Assembly: GCF_013032505.1 (NCBI RefSeq)
Contig: NZ_WQCG01000002.1
Location: 806,001 to 870,000 of the forward strand
Source of the DNA: Ruegeria atlantica
Lineage (GTDB): Bacteria > Pseudomonadota > Alphaproteobacteria > Rhodobacterales > Rhodobacteraceae
Direction: 5' to 3'
Length of the DNA stretch: 64,000 nt
Shown here: piece after piece, positions 1 to 8,790 of the stretch
Layout: each line of letters begins with the position of its first letter
Numbering within the stretch: position 1 is the first letter of the stretch
Notes under the pieces: model-generated
Seen by the model: the letters and a program-made list of their open reading frames with translations, nothing else
Databases searched by the model: none
Told to the model about the DNA's origin: nothing
Program-made: the position numbers and the translations under genes

Positions 1-46
1 GTCTCGCATAGAGTACTCGGAACTAAAGAATCTTAGGAGCTAAGCC

Positions 47-1279
47 ATGTATGACCTGGCCGTAATTTGGGAGTGGATCGCCTTTTCCGTCCGCTGGCTG
101 CATGTGATCACAGCGATGGCGTGGATTGGTGCGTCATTCTACTTTATCGCGCTTGACCTCATGCTGAAGCCGAACCCCGCCCTGCCAGATGGGGCGTACG
201 GCGAAGAATGGGAAGTACATGGGGGCGGGTTTTATCATACCGTCAAATATCTGGTGGCCCCTGCACGGATGCCCGAGCATCTGACTTGGCACAAATGGCA
301 GAGTTATACGACGTGGCTTTCGGGTGCGGCGTTGCTCATGATCATCTACTGGGTAGGTGGTGAGCTGTTCCTTCTGGATCCGACCAAGGTGGATCTGGCG
401 CTGTGGCAGGGGATCCTGATCTCTGGCGGATCGCTGACCATCGGCTGGCTGCTTTATGACCAGATGTGTAAATCGAAGTTGAGCGATCATCCGACCGTAC
501 TGATGCTGCTTTTGTTCGTGATCCTGGTGATCATGTCCTGGGGCTATAACCAAGTCTTCACGGGCCGTGCCGCGCTTTTGCATCTTGGTGCCTTCACCGC
601 GACAATCATGACGGCCAACGTCTTCTTTCAGATCATGCCGAACCAGCGGATCGTAGTCGAAGATCTCAAGGCCGGACGAACGCCGGACGCCAAGTACGGG
701 AAGATCGCCAAGGTACGCTCTACACATAACAACTACCTGACTTTGCCGGTCGTCTTCCTGATGCTGTCGAACCATTATCCGCTGGCCTTCGGCACCGAGT
801 ATTCGTGGATCATCGCCAGCCTGATCTTTCTGACAGGCGTGACTATCCGGCACTATTTCAACACGATGCATGCAACCGGGAAGGGCCCACACTGGACTTG
901 GGGTGTCACGGTCCTACTGATGGTCATCATCGCCTGGCTGTCTTCGGTCAGAAGTGGTGAAACATGGGAAGATGCCGAAGCGCGCGAACTGACGCCATAT
1001 GAGCAGAAATATGCGTCAGCTGCGGGGTTTGACGAAGCCTACGACACGGTTCTGGGCAATTGTTCAATGTGCCACGCACGCGAGCCGGTCTACGGCACAA
1101 TGAAATGGGCACCAAAGAACGTTTACTTGGAAACGCCGGGTGACGTGGCCCGCCAGGCTGACCAAATCTATTTGCAGGCCGGCATCAGCCACGCAATGCC
1201 GCCGCCATCGGCGGTTCAAATGGATGACGAGGCGCGCCAGAAAATCATCGCGTGGGTGCGCGAAGTTCGGGATCAATAG
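47..1279 (+). CDS. puuD: Membrane-bound urate hydroxylase with C-terminal cytochrome c domain
   Basis: The 410-residue protein has a hydrophobic N-terminal part of roughly eight or nine membrane segments (about residues 10-305) and a soluble tail. The tail carries one c-type haem site, CSMCH, near residue 343, followed by a Met-rich segment (HAMPPPS) that could give the axial ligand. This architecture defines the PuuD family, which oxidises urate to 5-hydroxyisourate and passes electrons to the respiratory chain rather than to oxygen, unlike soluble uricase. TAGGAGC lies 6-7 bases before the ATG and supports the start. The gene heads a purine-catabolism block with xdhABC, a purine permease and guanine deaminase downstream. 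The next gene (LysR) is convergent, and a hairpin with a T-run separates them. Upstream partners such as 5-hydroxyisourate hydrolase would lie outside the window. Only the function of the tail as electron exit is inferred. Confidence 0.9.
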   Translation: MYDLAVIWEWIAFSVRWLHVITAMAWIGASFYFIALDLMLKPNPALPDGAYGEEWEVHGGGFYHTVKYLVAPARMPEHLTWHKWQSYTTWLSGAALLMIIYWVGGELFLLDPTKVDLALWQGILISGGSLTIGWLLYDQMCKSKLSDHPTVLMLLLFVILVIMSWGYNQVFTGRAALLHLGAFTATIMTANVFFQIMPNQRIVVEDLKAGRTPDAKYGKIAKVRSTHNNYLTLPVVFLMLSNHYPLAFGTEYSWIIASLIFLTGVTIRHYFNTMHATGKGPHWTWGVTVLLMVIIAWLSSVRSGETWEDAEARELTPYEQKYASAAGFDEAYDTVLGNCSMCHAREPVYGTMKWAPKNVYLETPGDVARQADQIYLQAGISHAMPPPSAVQMDDEARQKIIAWVREVRDQ

Positions 1280-1306
1280 ACGCCTTTCATCAAAGATCTG
1301 ACAGAT

Positions 1307-1333
1307 AACTGGGTTCTCTCGCCCAGTTTTTTT
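1307..1333. terminator. Rho-independent terminator between puuD and the convergent LysR gene
   Basis: AACTGGG and CCCAGTT form a perfect 7-bp stem around an 8-base loop, followed by a run of seven T on the plus strand. It sits 28 bases after the puuD stop and 12 bases before the end of the convergent lysR gene. The T-run faces puuD transcription. A weaker effect on the opposite strand is possible. Confidence 0.8.
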
Positions 1334-1344
1334 GTGTCTACGCG

Positions 1345-2247
1345 TTACGCGAAAAATCTTCTGCTGTGTTTCGCCACATGCTCAACAAACAGACGTACTT
1401 TCGGATCCTGAAGCTTTTTGTGAGGATACAGACACCCGAAAATCGTTGCCAACGGCGGCGTCTCGGGTAGGACTTCGACTAACCGGCCATCCTCAAGATA
1501 CTCCCGCACATCAAAGCGCGGCTTGTTGACGACCCCCTTTCCGGCCAAGGCCCAATCCGTCAGCACATCACCGTCGTCCGCATCATACTTGCCGCGAACC
1601 TCAAGCTTTCGTGGCCCCATGTCGGTACGAAGCGTCCAAAAGTATTCCGGCGACCTTGGATAACGCAACAAGAGGCAGTTGTGCGGTGTGTGCAACAAGT
1701 CATCGGGTGTGATGGGCACACCAAATTTGGATAAGTACTCGGGAGAAGCGCACAGAACACGATCACAATCCGCAAACTTCCGCAGTTTCATCGTAGAATC
1801 ACCAGGCTCTCCAATAAAAAATGCGATATCCAGACCGTCGGCCAAGATATCCACCTTTCGGTCGGACAAGCGCATGCGAATCTCGATTTCTGGATAGAGA
1901 TCCGAGAATTCCGGAACCAGCGGTGCAACGATTCTTCGCCCGACCCCAAGCGGCGCGGTGATGCGGATCGCGCCTCGCGGGGCGTCCGAAAAGCTGGCGA
2001 CACGCGCTTCGGCATGGTCGAGCGCCAACAGAACGGCCTTGGCCTCATCATAAAACACGGTTCCAACTTCGGTCGGTGTCATCGAACGGGTTGTTCTGTT
2101 GAAAAGTCGTACGCCCAGATGGTTTTCCAACTCTTTCAACCGCTTGCTGGCTACGGCCGGCGTCAACCGCAGATCGCGCCCGCCGGACGTGATGCTACCG
2201 AGCTCCATTACTCTAACAAAGACCCGCAGGCTTTCGATGTAAGACAT
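1345..2247 (-). CDS. LysR-family transcriptional regulator, probable regulator of the purine genes
   Basis: A 300-residue protein of the usual LysR length. An N-terminal winged helix-turn-helix (about residues 1-62, with VFVRVMELGSITSGGRDL and TPAVASKRLKELE) is followed by a periplasmic-binding-protein-like effector domain (about 90-295). It is transcribed away from xdhA with 155 bases between the two starts, the classic divergent arrangement for a LysR regulator and its target. It lies between puuD and xdhABC, so purine control is the natural inference, with a purine intermediate as possible inducer. Nothing in the sequence identifies the ligand. The ATG start is followed directly by the conserved helix, so it is probably right. 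Confidence 0.85.
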   Translation of the reverse strand: MSYIESLRVFVRVMELGSITSGGRDLRLTPAVASKRLKELENHLGVRLFNRTTRSMTPTEVGTVFYDEAKAVLLALDHAEARVASFSDAPRGAIRITAPLGVGRRIVAPLVPEFSDLYPEIEIRMRLSDRKVDILADGLDIAFFIGEPGDSTMKLRKFADCDRVLCASPEYLSKFGVPITPDDLLHTPHNCLLLRYPRSPEYFWTLRTDMGPRKLEVRGKYDADDGDVLTDWALAGKGVVNKPRFDVREYLEDGRLVEVLPETPPLATIFGCLYPHKKLQDPKVRLFVEHVAKHSRRFFA

Positions 2248-2290
2248 TCAATCCTCCCGATGAAGAGAGACTGCGTCATGGGGCAGTCTT

Positions 2291-2309
2291 TTTCAACGTT
2301 CTGTTGAAA
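2291..2309. promoter_or_regulatory. Candidate LysR operator in the lysR-xdhA intergenic region
   Basis: TTTCAAC and GTTGAAA form a perfect 7-bp inverted repeat with a 5-base spacer, an interrupted dyad of the T-N11-A kind that LysR regulators bind. It lies 44 bases upstream of the lysR start and about 94 bases upstream of the chosen xdhA start. The match to a general LysR box is seen directly; binding by the adjacent regulator is inferred. Confidence 0.5.
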
Positions 2310-2402
2310 GTATTTGCCGTTTGCGGCGATTTTCCGACTCAATCTTTGCTTTTATGGTTTCCTCGACCACCCACCGGAAGGCAGGGGCAGAGGGAGAATT
2401 CC

Positions 2403-3866
2403 ATGACGCATCGCACTGACATCCAATTTATCCTCAATGGTAAGGATGTATCGGTACCAGACGTATCAGCAGATCAAACACTTCTGGATTTTCTGCGGCT
2501 GGAGCGTCGCCTGACAGGTACGAAGGAAGGTTGCGCCGAAGGTGACTGCGGGGCTTGCACCGTACTCGTCGGACGGCTTGGTGACGCCGGTCTGGTATAC
2601 ATGCCGGTGAATGCCTGCATCCGATTTCTTGCCTCTGTCGACGGGTGTCATGTCGTAACAGTCGAACACCTGGCCGGCCCTGATGGTCGTTTGCACCCGG
2701 TTCAGCAGGCGATGATTGATCACCACGGCAGCCAGTGCGGGTTCTGCACTCCGGGCTTCGTCATGGCGCTTTATGCACTATGGATGCAAACACCTGAGCC
2801 GACCGAGGCGCAGGTTGAAACCGCGCTGCAAGGCAACCTGTGCCGCTGCACCGGGTATGAACCAATCATCCGCGCCGCAGTGGCCGTCAGCCGCTATGGA
2901 ACACCTGCATCAGATCACCTGAACACCGAACGTGAAACCATGACCGCGCGTCTGGCGGGCCTTAAGGACGGGCGACGCGTCGTCTCCGGTCCAGTGGACA
3001 GCCTAAGCATTATTCCGTTCAGTGTTGATGATCTTGCCGAATGTCTGAAAACCTATCCCAAAGCCACAATCGTAGCCGGGGCCACGGATGTCGGCCTTTG
3101 GGTCACCAAATTCCTGCGCAACATTGGACCTGCGATATTCATCGGTCATCTTGAAGACCTGAAAACAGTCGAAAGACAGGGTTCGCTCCTCCTGATTGGT
3201 GCTGGCGCCAGCTACACCGATTGCCAAGAACTCCTGTCTGAACACCTGCCACACCTGTCCTCCTACTGGGATCGCATCGCAGGGTGGCAGGTGCGGAACA
3301 TGGGAACTGTTGGCGGGAATATCGCCAACGGCTCTCCTATCGGGGACACGCCACCGGTTCTTATTGCGCTTGGAGCGGAAATCACGCTGCGGCGCGGCAC
3401 CGAAAGCCGGACACTGCCACTGGCTGACTTCTTCATCGACTACGGCAAACAGGACCGCCGACACGATGAGTTTGTCGAAAGTATCCGTGTGCCGCTGCCC
3501 GGGCCCGACGATCTGAATGCAGCCTATAAGATCTCAAAGCGTCGTGATGAGGACATATCCTCCGTGGCCGCTGGTCTCCACATGACGGTTGCAGACGGTA
3601 AAATCGCCAATGCGCGCATCGCATTCGGCGGCATGGCTACCACGCCTAAGCGCGCCACTACTGCCGAAGCAGCGTTGAACGGTCAACTTTGGACGCACGA
3701 AACCTTTGAAGCGGCCGCCGAGGCGCTGGCAAAGGACTTCTCTCCTCTGACCGATTGGCGTGCCTCGTCTGACTACCGAATGCTGACCGCCCAAAACCTG
3801 TTGCGTCGGTTCTTCCTCGAACATGACACGCAGACAGACACCCCAGTTCAACTGGCTTGTGCCTAA
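2403..3866 (+). CDS. xdhA: Xanthine dehydrogenase small subunit (2Fe-2S and FAD domains)
   Basis: The 487-residue subunit carries the two iron-sulfur clusters and FAD of a molybdenum hydroxylase that converts hypoxanthine to xanthine and xanthine to urate. The plant-type ferredoxin motif GCAEGDCGACTVL is near residue 42. The second cluster motif pair (CGFCTPGF and LCRCTGY) lies near 113-150. The FAD-binding domain follows, with IVAGATDVGLWV and RNMGTVGGNIANGSPIGD. The open frame extends upstream to 2304, but the ATG at 2403 is chosen because it has a strong ribosome site (AGAGGGAG) and begins at the normal ferredoxin-domain position. It is 15 bases upstream of xdhB and is expressed with it. 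The nearby LysR regulator is a likely controller. Confidence 0.93.
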   Translation: MTHRTDIQFILNGKDVSVPDVSADQTLLDFLRLERRLTGTKEGCAEGDCGACTVLVGRLGDAGLVYMPVNACIRFLASVDGCHVVTVEHLAGPDGRLHPVQQAMIDHHGSQCGFCTPGFVMALYALWMQTPEPTEAQVETALQGNLCRCTGYEPIIRAAVAVSRYGTPASDHLNTERETMTARLAGLKDGRRVVSGPVDSLSIIPFSVDDLAECLKTYPKATIVAGATDVGLWVTKFLRNIGPAIFIGHLEDLKTVERQGSLLLIGAGASYTDCQELLSEHLPHLSSYWDRIAGWQVRNMGTVGGNIANGSPIGDTPPVLIALGAEITLRRGTESRTLPLADFFIDYGKQDRRHDEFVESIRVPLPGPDDLNAAYKISKRRDEDISSVAAGLHMTVADGKIANARIAFGGMATTPKRATTAEAALNGQLWTHETFEAAAEALAKDFSPLTDWRASSDYRMLTAQNLLRRFFLEHDTQTDTPVQLACA

Positions 3867-3881
3867 TCAGGAGCGGCGAAA

Positions 3882-6200
3882 ATGAAAGATAACGTTTCCA
3901 TCATTGGATCGGCCCACACCAACGTCAAACACGACAGTGCGATCAAGCACGTCACCGGGCAAGCCGATTACACCGACGACATTGCATTACCGGAAGGTGC
4001 GCTGCATGCCTATCTCGGCGTCTCTGACGTCGCTCATGCCAAGCTCTTGGGCATCGATTTCACCGAAGTCCTGGCCGCGCCGGGGGTCGTCGGTGTGCTG
4101 ACCGCAGATGACGTGCCGGGGGCTAATGATATCAGCCCGACGCATCTGAACGATGAGCCGGTATTTCCAACCGACGCGATTCAATTTCATGGGCAGCCAT
4201 TGTTCGCCGTAGTTGCCGAAACCCGCGACATCGCACGCCGCGCAGCGGAGCTGGCAAAAATCGAATATGAGACCCTGCCTCATGCGCTGGACCCGATTGC
4301 CGCGCAGGAAGCTGGATATCCACATGTCACGGCGCCCCTCAAGTTGGAACGCGGCGACGTCGCGCCAGCTCAGGCGGCGGCTCCGAACCGGATCAAAGGC
4401 CGGATGAGTGTTGGCGGTCAGGACCATATGTACCTCGAAGGACATATCGCATTTGCGATACCGGGCGAAGACGATGACGTGATCGTGCATTGTTCGACGC
4501 AGCACCCGTCCGAGGCTCAGCACATGGTGGCCCATGTTCTTGGGGTGCCGTCCAATGCCGTTGTGGTCAATGTGCGCCGCATGGGCGGTGGGTTTGGCGG
4601 CAAAGAAAGCCAGATGAACCTGTTCTGCGTGGTCGCCGCCATGGCCGCCAAAAAGTGGAACCGCGCCGTGAAAATCCGCCCCGACCGGGATCAGGATATG
4701 ACTGCGACCGGCAAACGCCATGATTTCGTAATCGATTATGACGTCGCCTTTGACGACGATGGCCGCATTCAGGCGGTCGAAGGCAGCTTCGCGGCGCGCT
4801 GCGGTTTCTCGGCAGACTTGTCGGGCCCAGTGACCGATCGGGCGCTATTCCACGCGGACAACGCCTATTTCTATCCGAACGTGCGGCTGAACAGCCATCC
4901 GATGAAGACAAACACCGTCTCCAACACGGCGTTCCGCGGTTTTGGCGGACCGCAGGGTGTGATCGCGGCCGAGCGGATGATCGAAGAGATTGCCTATGCC
5001 ACGGGGAAAGACCCGCTGGATGTGCGCAAGGCAAATTTCTACGGCACCGAAGACCGCAACGTAACTCCGTACCACCAAGAGGTCGAAGACAGCATCCTTG
5101 ACCGGTTGATCGGAGAACTGGAAGAGACTTCAGAATATCGCCAGCGCCGTCAGGAGATCATTGCATACAACAAGACATCGCCGATCCTAAAAAAGGGCAT
5201 CGCGCTGACACCCGTCAAGTTCGGCATTTCCTTTACCGCGACCTGGTACAATCAGGCTGGCGCGCTGGTGCATGTTTATAACGACGGCTCGATCCACCTG
5301 AACCACGGCGGCACCGAAATGGGGCAAGGCCTCAACACCAAGGTTGCGCAGGTCGTGGCCGAGGCTTTCCAGGTCGATTTCAGCCGGATCAAGATCACCA
5401 AAACAACCACCGAGAAAGTTCCGAACACTTCGGCCACTGCGGCCTCAAGCGGGACCGATCTGAACGGCATGGCCGCGTTGAATGCGGTGGAACAGATCAA
5501 AGAGCGTCTGGTGAAGTTCGCAGCCGAGAACTGGAACGTTGCTCCAGAGGAAGTGGCCTTTCACGCTAACCAGGTGTTCATCGGACAAGAGGTTCTGCCC
5601 TTCGATGCGTTCATCAAGCAAGCCTATCTGGCGCGCGTGCAACTATCGGCTGCAGGCTTCTACAAAACCCCCAAAATCCACTGGGACCGGGCCAAGGGTC
5701 AGGGGCGACCTTTCTATTACTACGCCTATGGCGCGTCGTGCTCGGAAGTGACGATCGACACCCTGACAGGTGAGTATCGCGTCGAACGTACAGATGTGCT
5801 GCACGACGTCGGGCGCTCGCTGAATCCTGTCCTCGACAAGGGTCAGGTAGAAGGCGCCTTTATTCAGGGCATGGGATGGCTGACCACCGAAGAGCTTTGG
5901 TGGGACGATGCTGGCCGTCTGCGCACCCATGCTCCGTCGACATACAAAATCCCGCTCGCATCAGACCGCCCGCGCATCTTCAATGTGAATCTCGCCGATT
6001 GGTCGGAAAACCGCGAGCTCACCATCAAACGGTCTAAGGCTGTTGGTGAACCGCCGTTCATGCTGGGCATTTCGGTTTTTGAAGCGCTTTCGATGGCCGT
6101 GGCCTCTGTCGCCGATTACCGCGAATGCCCGCGCCTTGACGCGCCCGCCACGCCCGAACGTGTGCTGATGGCTGTTGCGCGACTGCAAGAAAGGCACTGA
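3882..6200 (+). CDS. xdhB: Xanthine dehydrogenase large, molybdopterin-binding subunit
   Basis: A 772-residue catalytic subunit, the normal length for bacterial XdhB. Typical motifs are the molybdopterin-binding MGGGFGGKES (near residue 232), the substrate-pocket segment TAFRGFGGPQG (near 350), GGTEMGQGLNTK (near 475), and the catalytic glutamate in KAVGEPPFMLG (near 725). It hydroxylates hypoxanthine and xanthine at molybdenum and passes electrons to XdhA. GGAGCGG precedes the ATG. Only 3 bases separate its stop from xdhC, so the three genes form one operon. No key residue seems lost. Confidence 0.94.
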   Translation: MKDNVSIIGSAHTNVKHDSAIKHVTGQADYTDDIALPEGALHAYLGVSDVAHAKLLGIDFTEVLAAPGVVGVLTADDVPGANDISPTHLNDEPVFPTDAIQFHGQPLFAVVAETRDIARRAAELAKIEYETLPHALDPIAAQEAGYPHVTAPLKLERGDVAPAQAAAPNRIKGRMSVGGQDHMYLEGHIAFAIPGEDDDVIVHCSTQHPSEAQHMVAHVLGVPSNAVVVNVRRMGGGFGGKESQMNLFCVVAAMAAKKWNRAVKIRPDRDQDMTATGKRHDFVIDYDVAFDDDGRIQAVEGSFAARCGFSADLSGPVTDRALFHADNAYFYPNVRLNSHPMKTNTVSNTAFRGFGGPQGVIAAERMIEEIAYATGKDPLDVRKANFYGTEDRNVTPYHQEVEDSILDRLIGELEETSEYRQRRQEIIAYNKTSPILKKGIALTPVKFGISFTATWYNQAGALVHVYNDGSIHLNHGGTEMGQGLNTKVAQVVAEAFQVDFSRIKITKTTTEKVPNTSATAASSGTDLNGMAALNAVEQIKERLVKFAAENWNVAPEEVAFHANQVFIGQEVLPFDAFIKQAYLARVQLSAAGFYKTPKIHWDRAKGQGRPFYYYAYGASCSEVTIDTLTGEYRVERTDVLHDVGRSLNPVLDKGQVEGAFIQGMGWLTTEELWWDDAGRLRTHAPSTYKIPLASDRPRIFNVNLADWSENRELTIKRSKAVGEPPFMLGISVFEALSMAVASVADYRECPRLDAPATPERVLMAVARLQERH

Positions 6201-6203
6201 GCC

Positions 6204-7082
6204 ATGACTGTCCCCGGTTCCCTGAGCAAATTTCTGTCCACACAGCACAGCGTGATCCGCGTTGCGCTGACCCGCGTGCGCGGGTCGTCGCCGCGCAACG
6301 AAGGGACCGAGATGTTCGTGGCACCAGGGGCGTTGTGGGGAACCATCGGCGGTGGCCAGCTTGAGTTCATGGCCATCAACGCCGCGCGGGACATGCTGCG
6401 CGATGGGGTATTGCATCAGGATCTGGATGTGCCGCTTGGTCCGGAAATCGGACAATGCTGCGGTGGGCGGGTCGAATTGAAACTGACCCGCATGCGCGCG
6501 TCCGACAAATGGGCCGCAACTGAACGGGCCGCCCAGCGCGAAGAGGCATTGCCCCATGTCTATGTCATGGGCGCGGGCCACGTCGGACGCGCTTTGGCCA
6601 ATCAGCTTCAGCACCTGCCGGTGCGCTGCATCCTTGTCGACACCCGACCCGAAGAGATCGAACTCTGCACGGCAAGTGTCGAAACCCGGGTCAGCGCGAT
6701 CCCGGAATCCGATGTTTGGGGCGCGCCTGCCCGCAGTGCCTTTATTGTTCTGACGCACGATCACGGGCTGGATTTCCTGCTGACATCAGCAGCATTGGAG
6801 CGTCAAGACGCCGCGTATGTGGGGATGATCGGGTCCGCCACCAAGCGGGTAAAACTCCGGAACTGGGCGCACAAACATTGTGACGGACAGTCTATCGAAC
6901 ATTTGAAATGCCCCATCGGGGCTAGCGGTAGCCGCGACAAGCGGCCCAGCGTCATCGCCGCCTTTGTGGTGGCCGAAGTGATGGCTGAATTGACCTCTGA
7001 AACTGCCGCGACCGCCCCGACCGGGGCAAACCAGGCGCCCCTGCAGGGCCACTATCACGACCGGAAAGGGAGATCGGCCTGA
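6204..7082 (+). CDS. xdhC: XdhC molybdenum-cofactor sulfuration and insertion chaperone
   Basis: A 292-residue XdhC. This family binds the molybdenum cofactor, protects it during sulfuration and delivers it to XdhB. The N-terminal XdhC/CoxI domain contains RGSSPRNEGTEM and WGTIGGGQLEF, with QCCGGRVEL further on. A Rossmann segment, HVYVMGAGHVGRALA, lies near residue 117. The C-terminal part has the family block CPIGASGSRDKRPSVIA near residue 235. It starts 4 bases after the xdhB stop, so translation is probably coupled. The short tail after VMAEL is poorly conserved. Confidence 0.92.
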   Translation: MTVPGSLSKFLSTQHSVIRVALTRVRGSSPRNEGTEMFVAPGALWGTIGGGQLEFMAINAARDMLRDGVLHQDLDVPLGPEIGQCCGGRVELKLTRMRASDKWAATERAAQREEALPHVYVMGAGHVGRALANQLQHLPVRCILVDTRPEEIELCTASVETRVSAIPESDVWGAPARSAFIVLTHDHGLDFLLTSAALERQDAAYVGMIGSATKRVKLRNWAHKHCDGQSIEHLKCPIGASGSRDKRPSVIAAFVVAEVMAELTSETAATAPTGANQAPLQGHYHDRKGRSA

Positions 7083-7095
7083 CGTCCGTCAGGCC
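7076..7095. repeat. Inverted repeat at the xdhC stop
   Basis: GGCCTGAC and GTCAGGCC are perfect 8-bp arms around a 4-base loop that overlap the xdhC stop. No T-run follows. It may act as a partial terminator or an mRNA 3' end that lowers permease expression relative to xdhABC; this is inference from structure alone. Confidence 0.4.
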
Positions 7096-7125
7096 ATTCC
7101 GGTTACATCAGAGGAGGAGACCGTC

Positions 7126-8727
7126 ATGGACGGGAGGACCTACGAATACAAGCTGTTTACCCGCAGCGATTTCAGCGCTTTTTGGGCGCTGTTTACTGAC
7201 AACCTTGTCAACTTGCTGATCCTGTCCGGGGTCTGCCAGTTCGTTTTCCAAATGCCCGCGGACATTGTTTTCGGCCGCATCGTCCCTGGAGCCGCGATTG
7301 CGATCCTAGCGGGGGTCACAGTTTATACGTATCTCGCAAAATACGCGGCTAACAAACAGGGCAAAGATGTAACCGCCCTGCCCTATGGCATCTCGACGCC
7401 GGTAATGTTCGTCTACCTGTTTGGGGTGATCGGTCCTATCTATTGGGCAACCAATGACCCCATGCTTGCCTGGCAAGTCGGCATCGGAGCTGGCTTCATG
7501 GGCGGCATCGTTGCGGCATTGGGTGCCATTGTTGGCCCATACCTCAAGCGGATCACGCCACGCGCAGGTATGCTGGGTACGCTTTGCGGCATCGCCTTGG
7601 TCTTCATCGGTTCGGTCCCGCTGGCCGAAGTGTTCGAGAACCCCATCATCGGCTTTACCTCGCTGCTGTTTATCCTTTGGGGTCTGATCGGTCGTTTCCG
7701 CCTGCCGGGCAACATCCCTGCCGGTCTTGTCGCCATCGCTGCTGGTACAGTAATTGCCATTATTCTTGGTGAATCCAAAATCGACGTCAGCGGCATCGGC
7801 TTTTACCCGCCAATTCCTTATTTCGGTGACCTTATCGTCGGTGTTCAGTACCTGTTCGCCAACCCCGAGCTGTTTCTGGTGCTGATCCCGGTGCAGATCT
7901 ACAACTTCATCGAAACGATGAACAACGTGGAATCGGCCGAAGCTGCCGGGGATCATTACCCTGTTGGACTGTGCCAGGTGACGGATGGCGCGGGCACAAT
8001 GCTGGGTGCTCTCTTTGGCTCGCCTTTCCCGACGACCGTTTACATCGGTCACCCCGCTTATAAACGGCTGGATGCCCATGCAGGATATATCGTCGGTGTT
8101 GCCCTCGTGATCGCAGCAGCTGCCTTCCTCGGCTTCCTGTCCTTCCTCGCCGGCTTGATCCCGATTGCAGCTGCGGCACCTGTATTGGTTTTTGTTTCTG
8201 TGAGCCTGATCACCAATACTGCCTGGGCCGTTAAGCCAATGCATATGGCAGCCGTATCCTTTGCGATCCTGCCCCACATCTCGGCTTTCTTGATGGTCAA
8301 GTGGGGATCTCTGATGAACGCACTGCGCAGCAGCGGAGTCGAAGGCCTGCCCTCCTTGGGCGATGAAGGTCTGACCGCAGCCCTGCTCATGGAAGGTGCC
8401 CACTACGAGGGACATCTTGCCCTGAGCCAGGGTGCAATCATCACAGGACTGGTCTGGGGTGCAATCGTGGCCGACGTGATTGACGGCCGCTTCCGGATGG
8501 CAGGGGCGTTTGCCGCTGCAGGCGCGTTGATGTCTTCGGTTGGGATCATCCACTCCTACACGCTGCAGATGCCTCAATTCGATGGGATCACCATCGGCTA
8601 TCTGATCATCGGTGCTTTCCTTTACATCTACCCGGTGTTCGCTCCCAAAGAGGACCTCGAGCATCGCGTGATCGTACCGGATGAGCCCGATATGATCGAC
8701 GATGACACGCCTGCACAACAGGCCTGA
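7126..8727 (+). CDS. NCS2-family purine permease, AzgA/GhxP-like
   Basis: A 533-residue polytopic protein with about 12-14 membrane segments. Features that place it with nucleobase-cation symporter-2 proteins of the AzgA-like branch are the early DNLVNLLILSG segment, the ALPYGISTP stretch, and the family-characteristic IETMNNVESAEAAGDHYPVG followed by GSPFPTTVYIGHPAYK. It probably imports hypoxanthine, guanine, adenine or xanthine by proton symport; the exact substrate cannot be read from the sequence. GAGGAGG precedes the ATG. It lies between xdhC and guanine deaminase, feeding substrate to both, with a strong hairpin after its stop. It is slightly longer than bacterial AzgA proteins, with an acidic C-terminal tail. 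Confidence 0.85.
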   Translation: MDGRTYEYKLFTRSDFSAFWALFTDNLVNLLILSGVCQFVFQMPADIVFGRIVPGAAIAILAGVTVYTYLAKYAANKQGKDVTALPYGISTPVMFVYLFGVIGPIYWATNDPMLAWQVGIGAGFMGGIVAALGAIVGPYLKRITPRAGMLGTLCGIALVFIGSVPLAEVFENPIIGFTSLLFILWGLIGRFRLPGNIPAGLVAIAAGTVIAIILGESKIDVSGIGFYPPIPYFGDLIVGVQYLFANPELFLVLIPVQIYNFIETMNNVESAEAAGDHYPVGLCQVTDGAGTMLGALFGSPFPTTVYIGHPAYKRLDAHAGYIVGVALVIAAAAFLGFLSFLAGLIPIAAAAPVLVFVSVSLITNTAWAVKPMHMAAVSFAILPHISAFLMVKWGSLMNALRSSGVEGLPSLGDEGLTAALLMEGAHYEGHLALSQGAIITGLVWGAIVADVIDGRFRMAGAFAAAGALMSSVGIIHSYTLQMPQFDGITIGYLIIGAFLYIYPVFAPKEDLEHRVIVPDEPDMIDDDTPAQQA

Positions 8728-8735
8728 TCCATAGC

Positions 8736-8757
8736 GGGGCGGCCGCAAAGCCGCCCC
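8736..8757 (+). terminator. GC-rich hairpin after the purine permease
   Basis: GGGGCGGC and GCCGCCCC form a perfect 8-bp stem with a 6-base loop, followed by CTAGTTTT. It lies 8 bases after the permease stop and just before guaD, so it probably ends or attenuates the xdh-permease transcript. Confidence 0.65.
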
Positions 8758-8790
8758 CTAGTTTTCACTCCCCAACATATGAGACCTTCC

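Noticed and set aside
134..892. 252-codon minus-strand frame opposite puuD
   Set aside because: It overlaps a gene with strong family motifs and has no recognisable features of its own.
7306..8748. 480-codon minus-strand frame opposite the purine permease
   Set aside because: Its composition (Gln, Asp, Arg, His-rich) is that expected from reading a membrane-protein gene backwards; the permease has clear NCS2 motifs.
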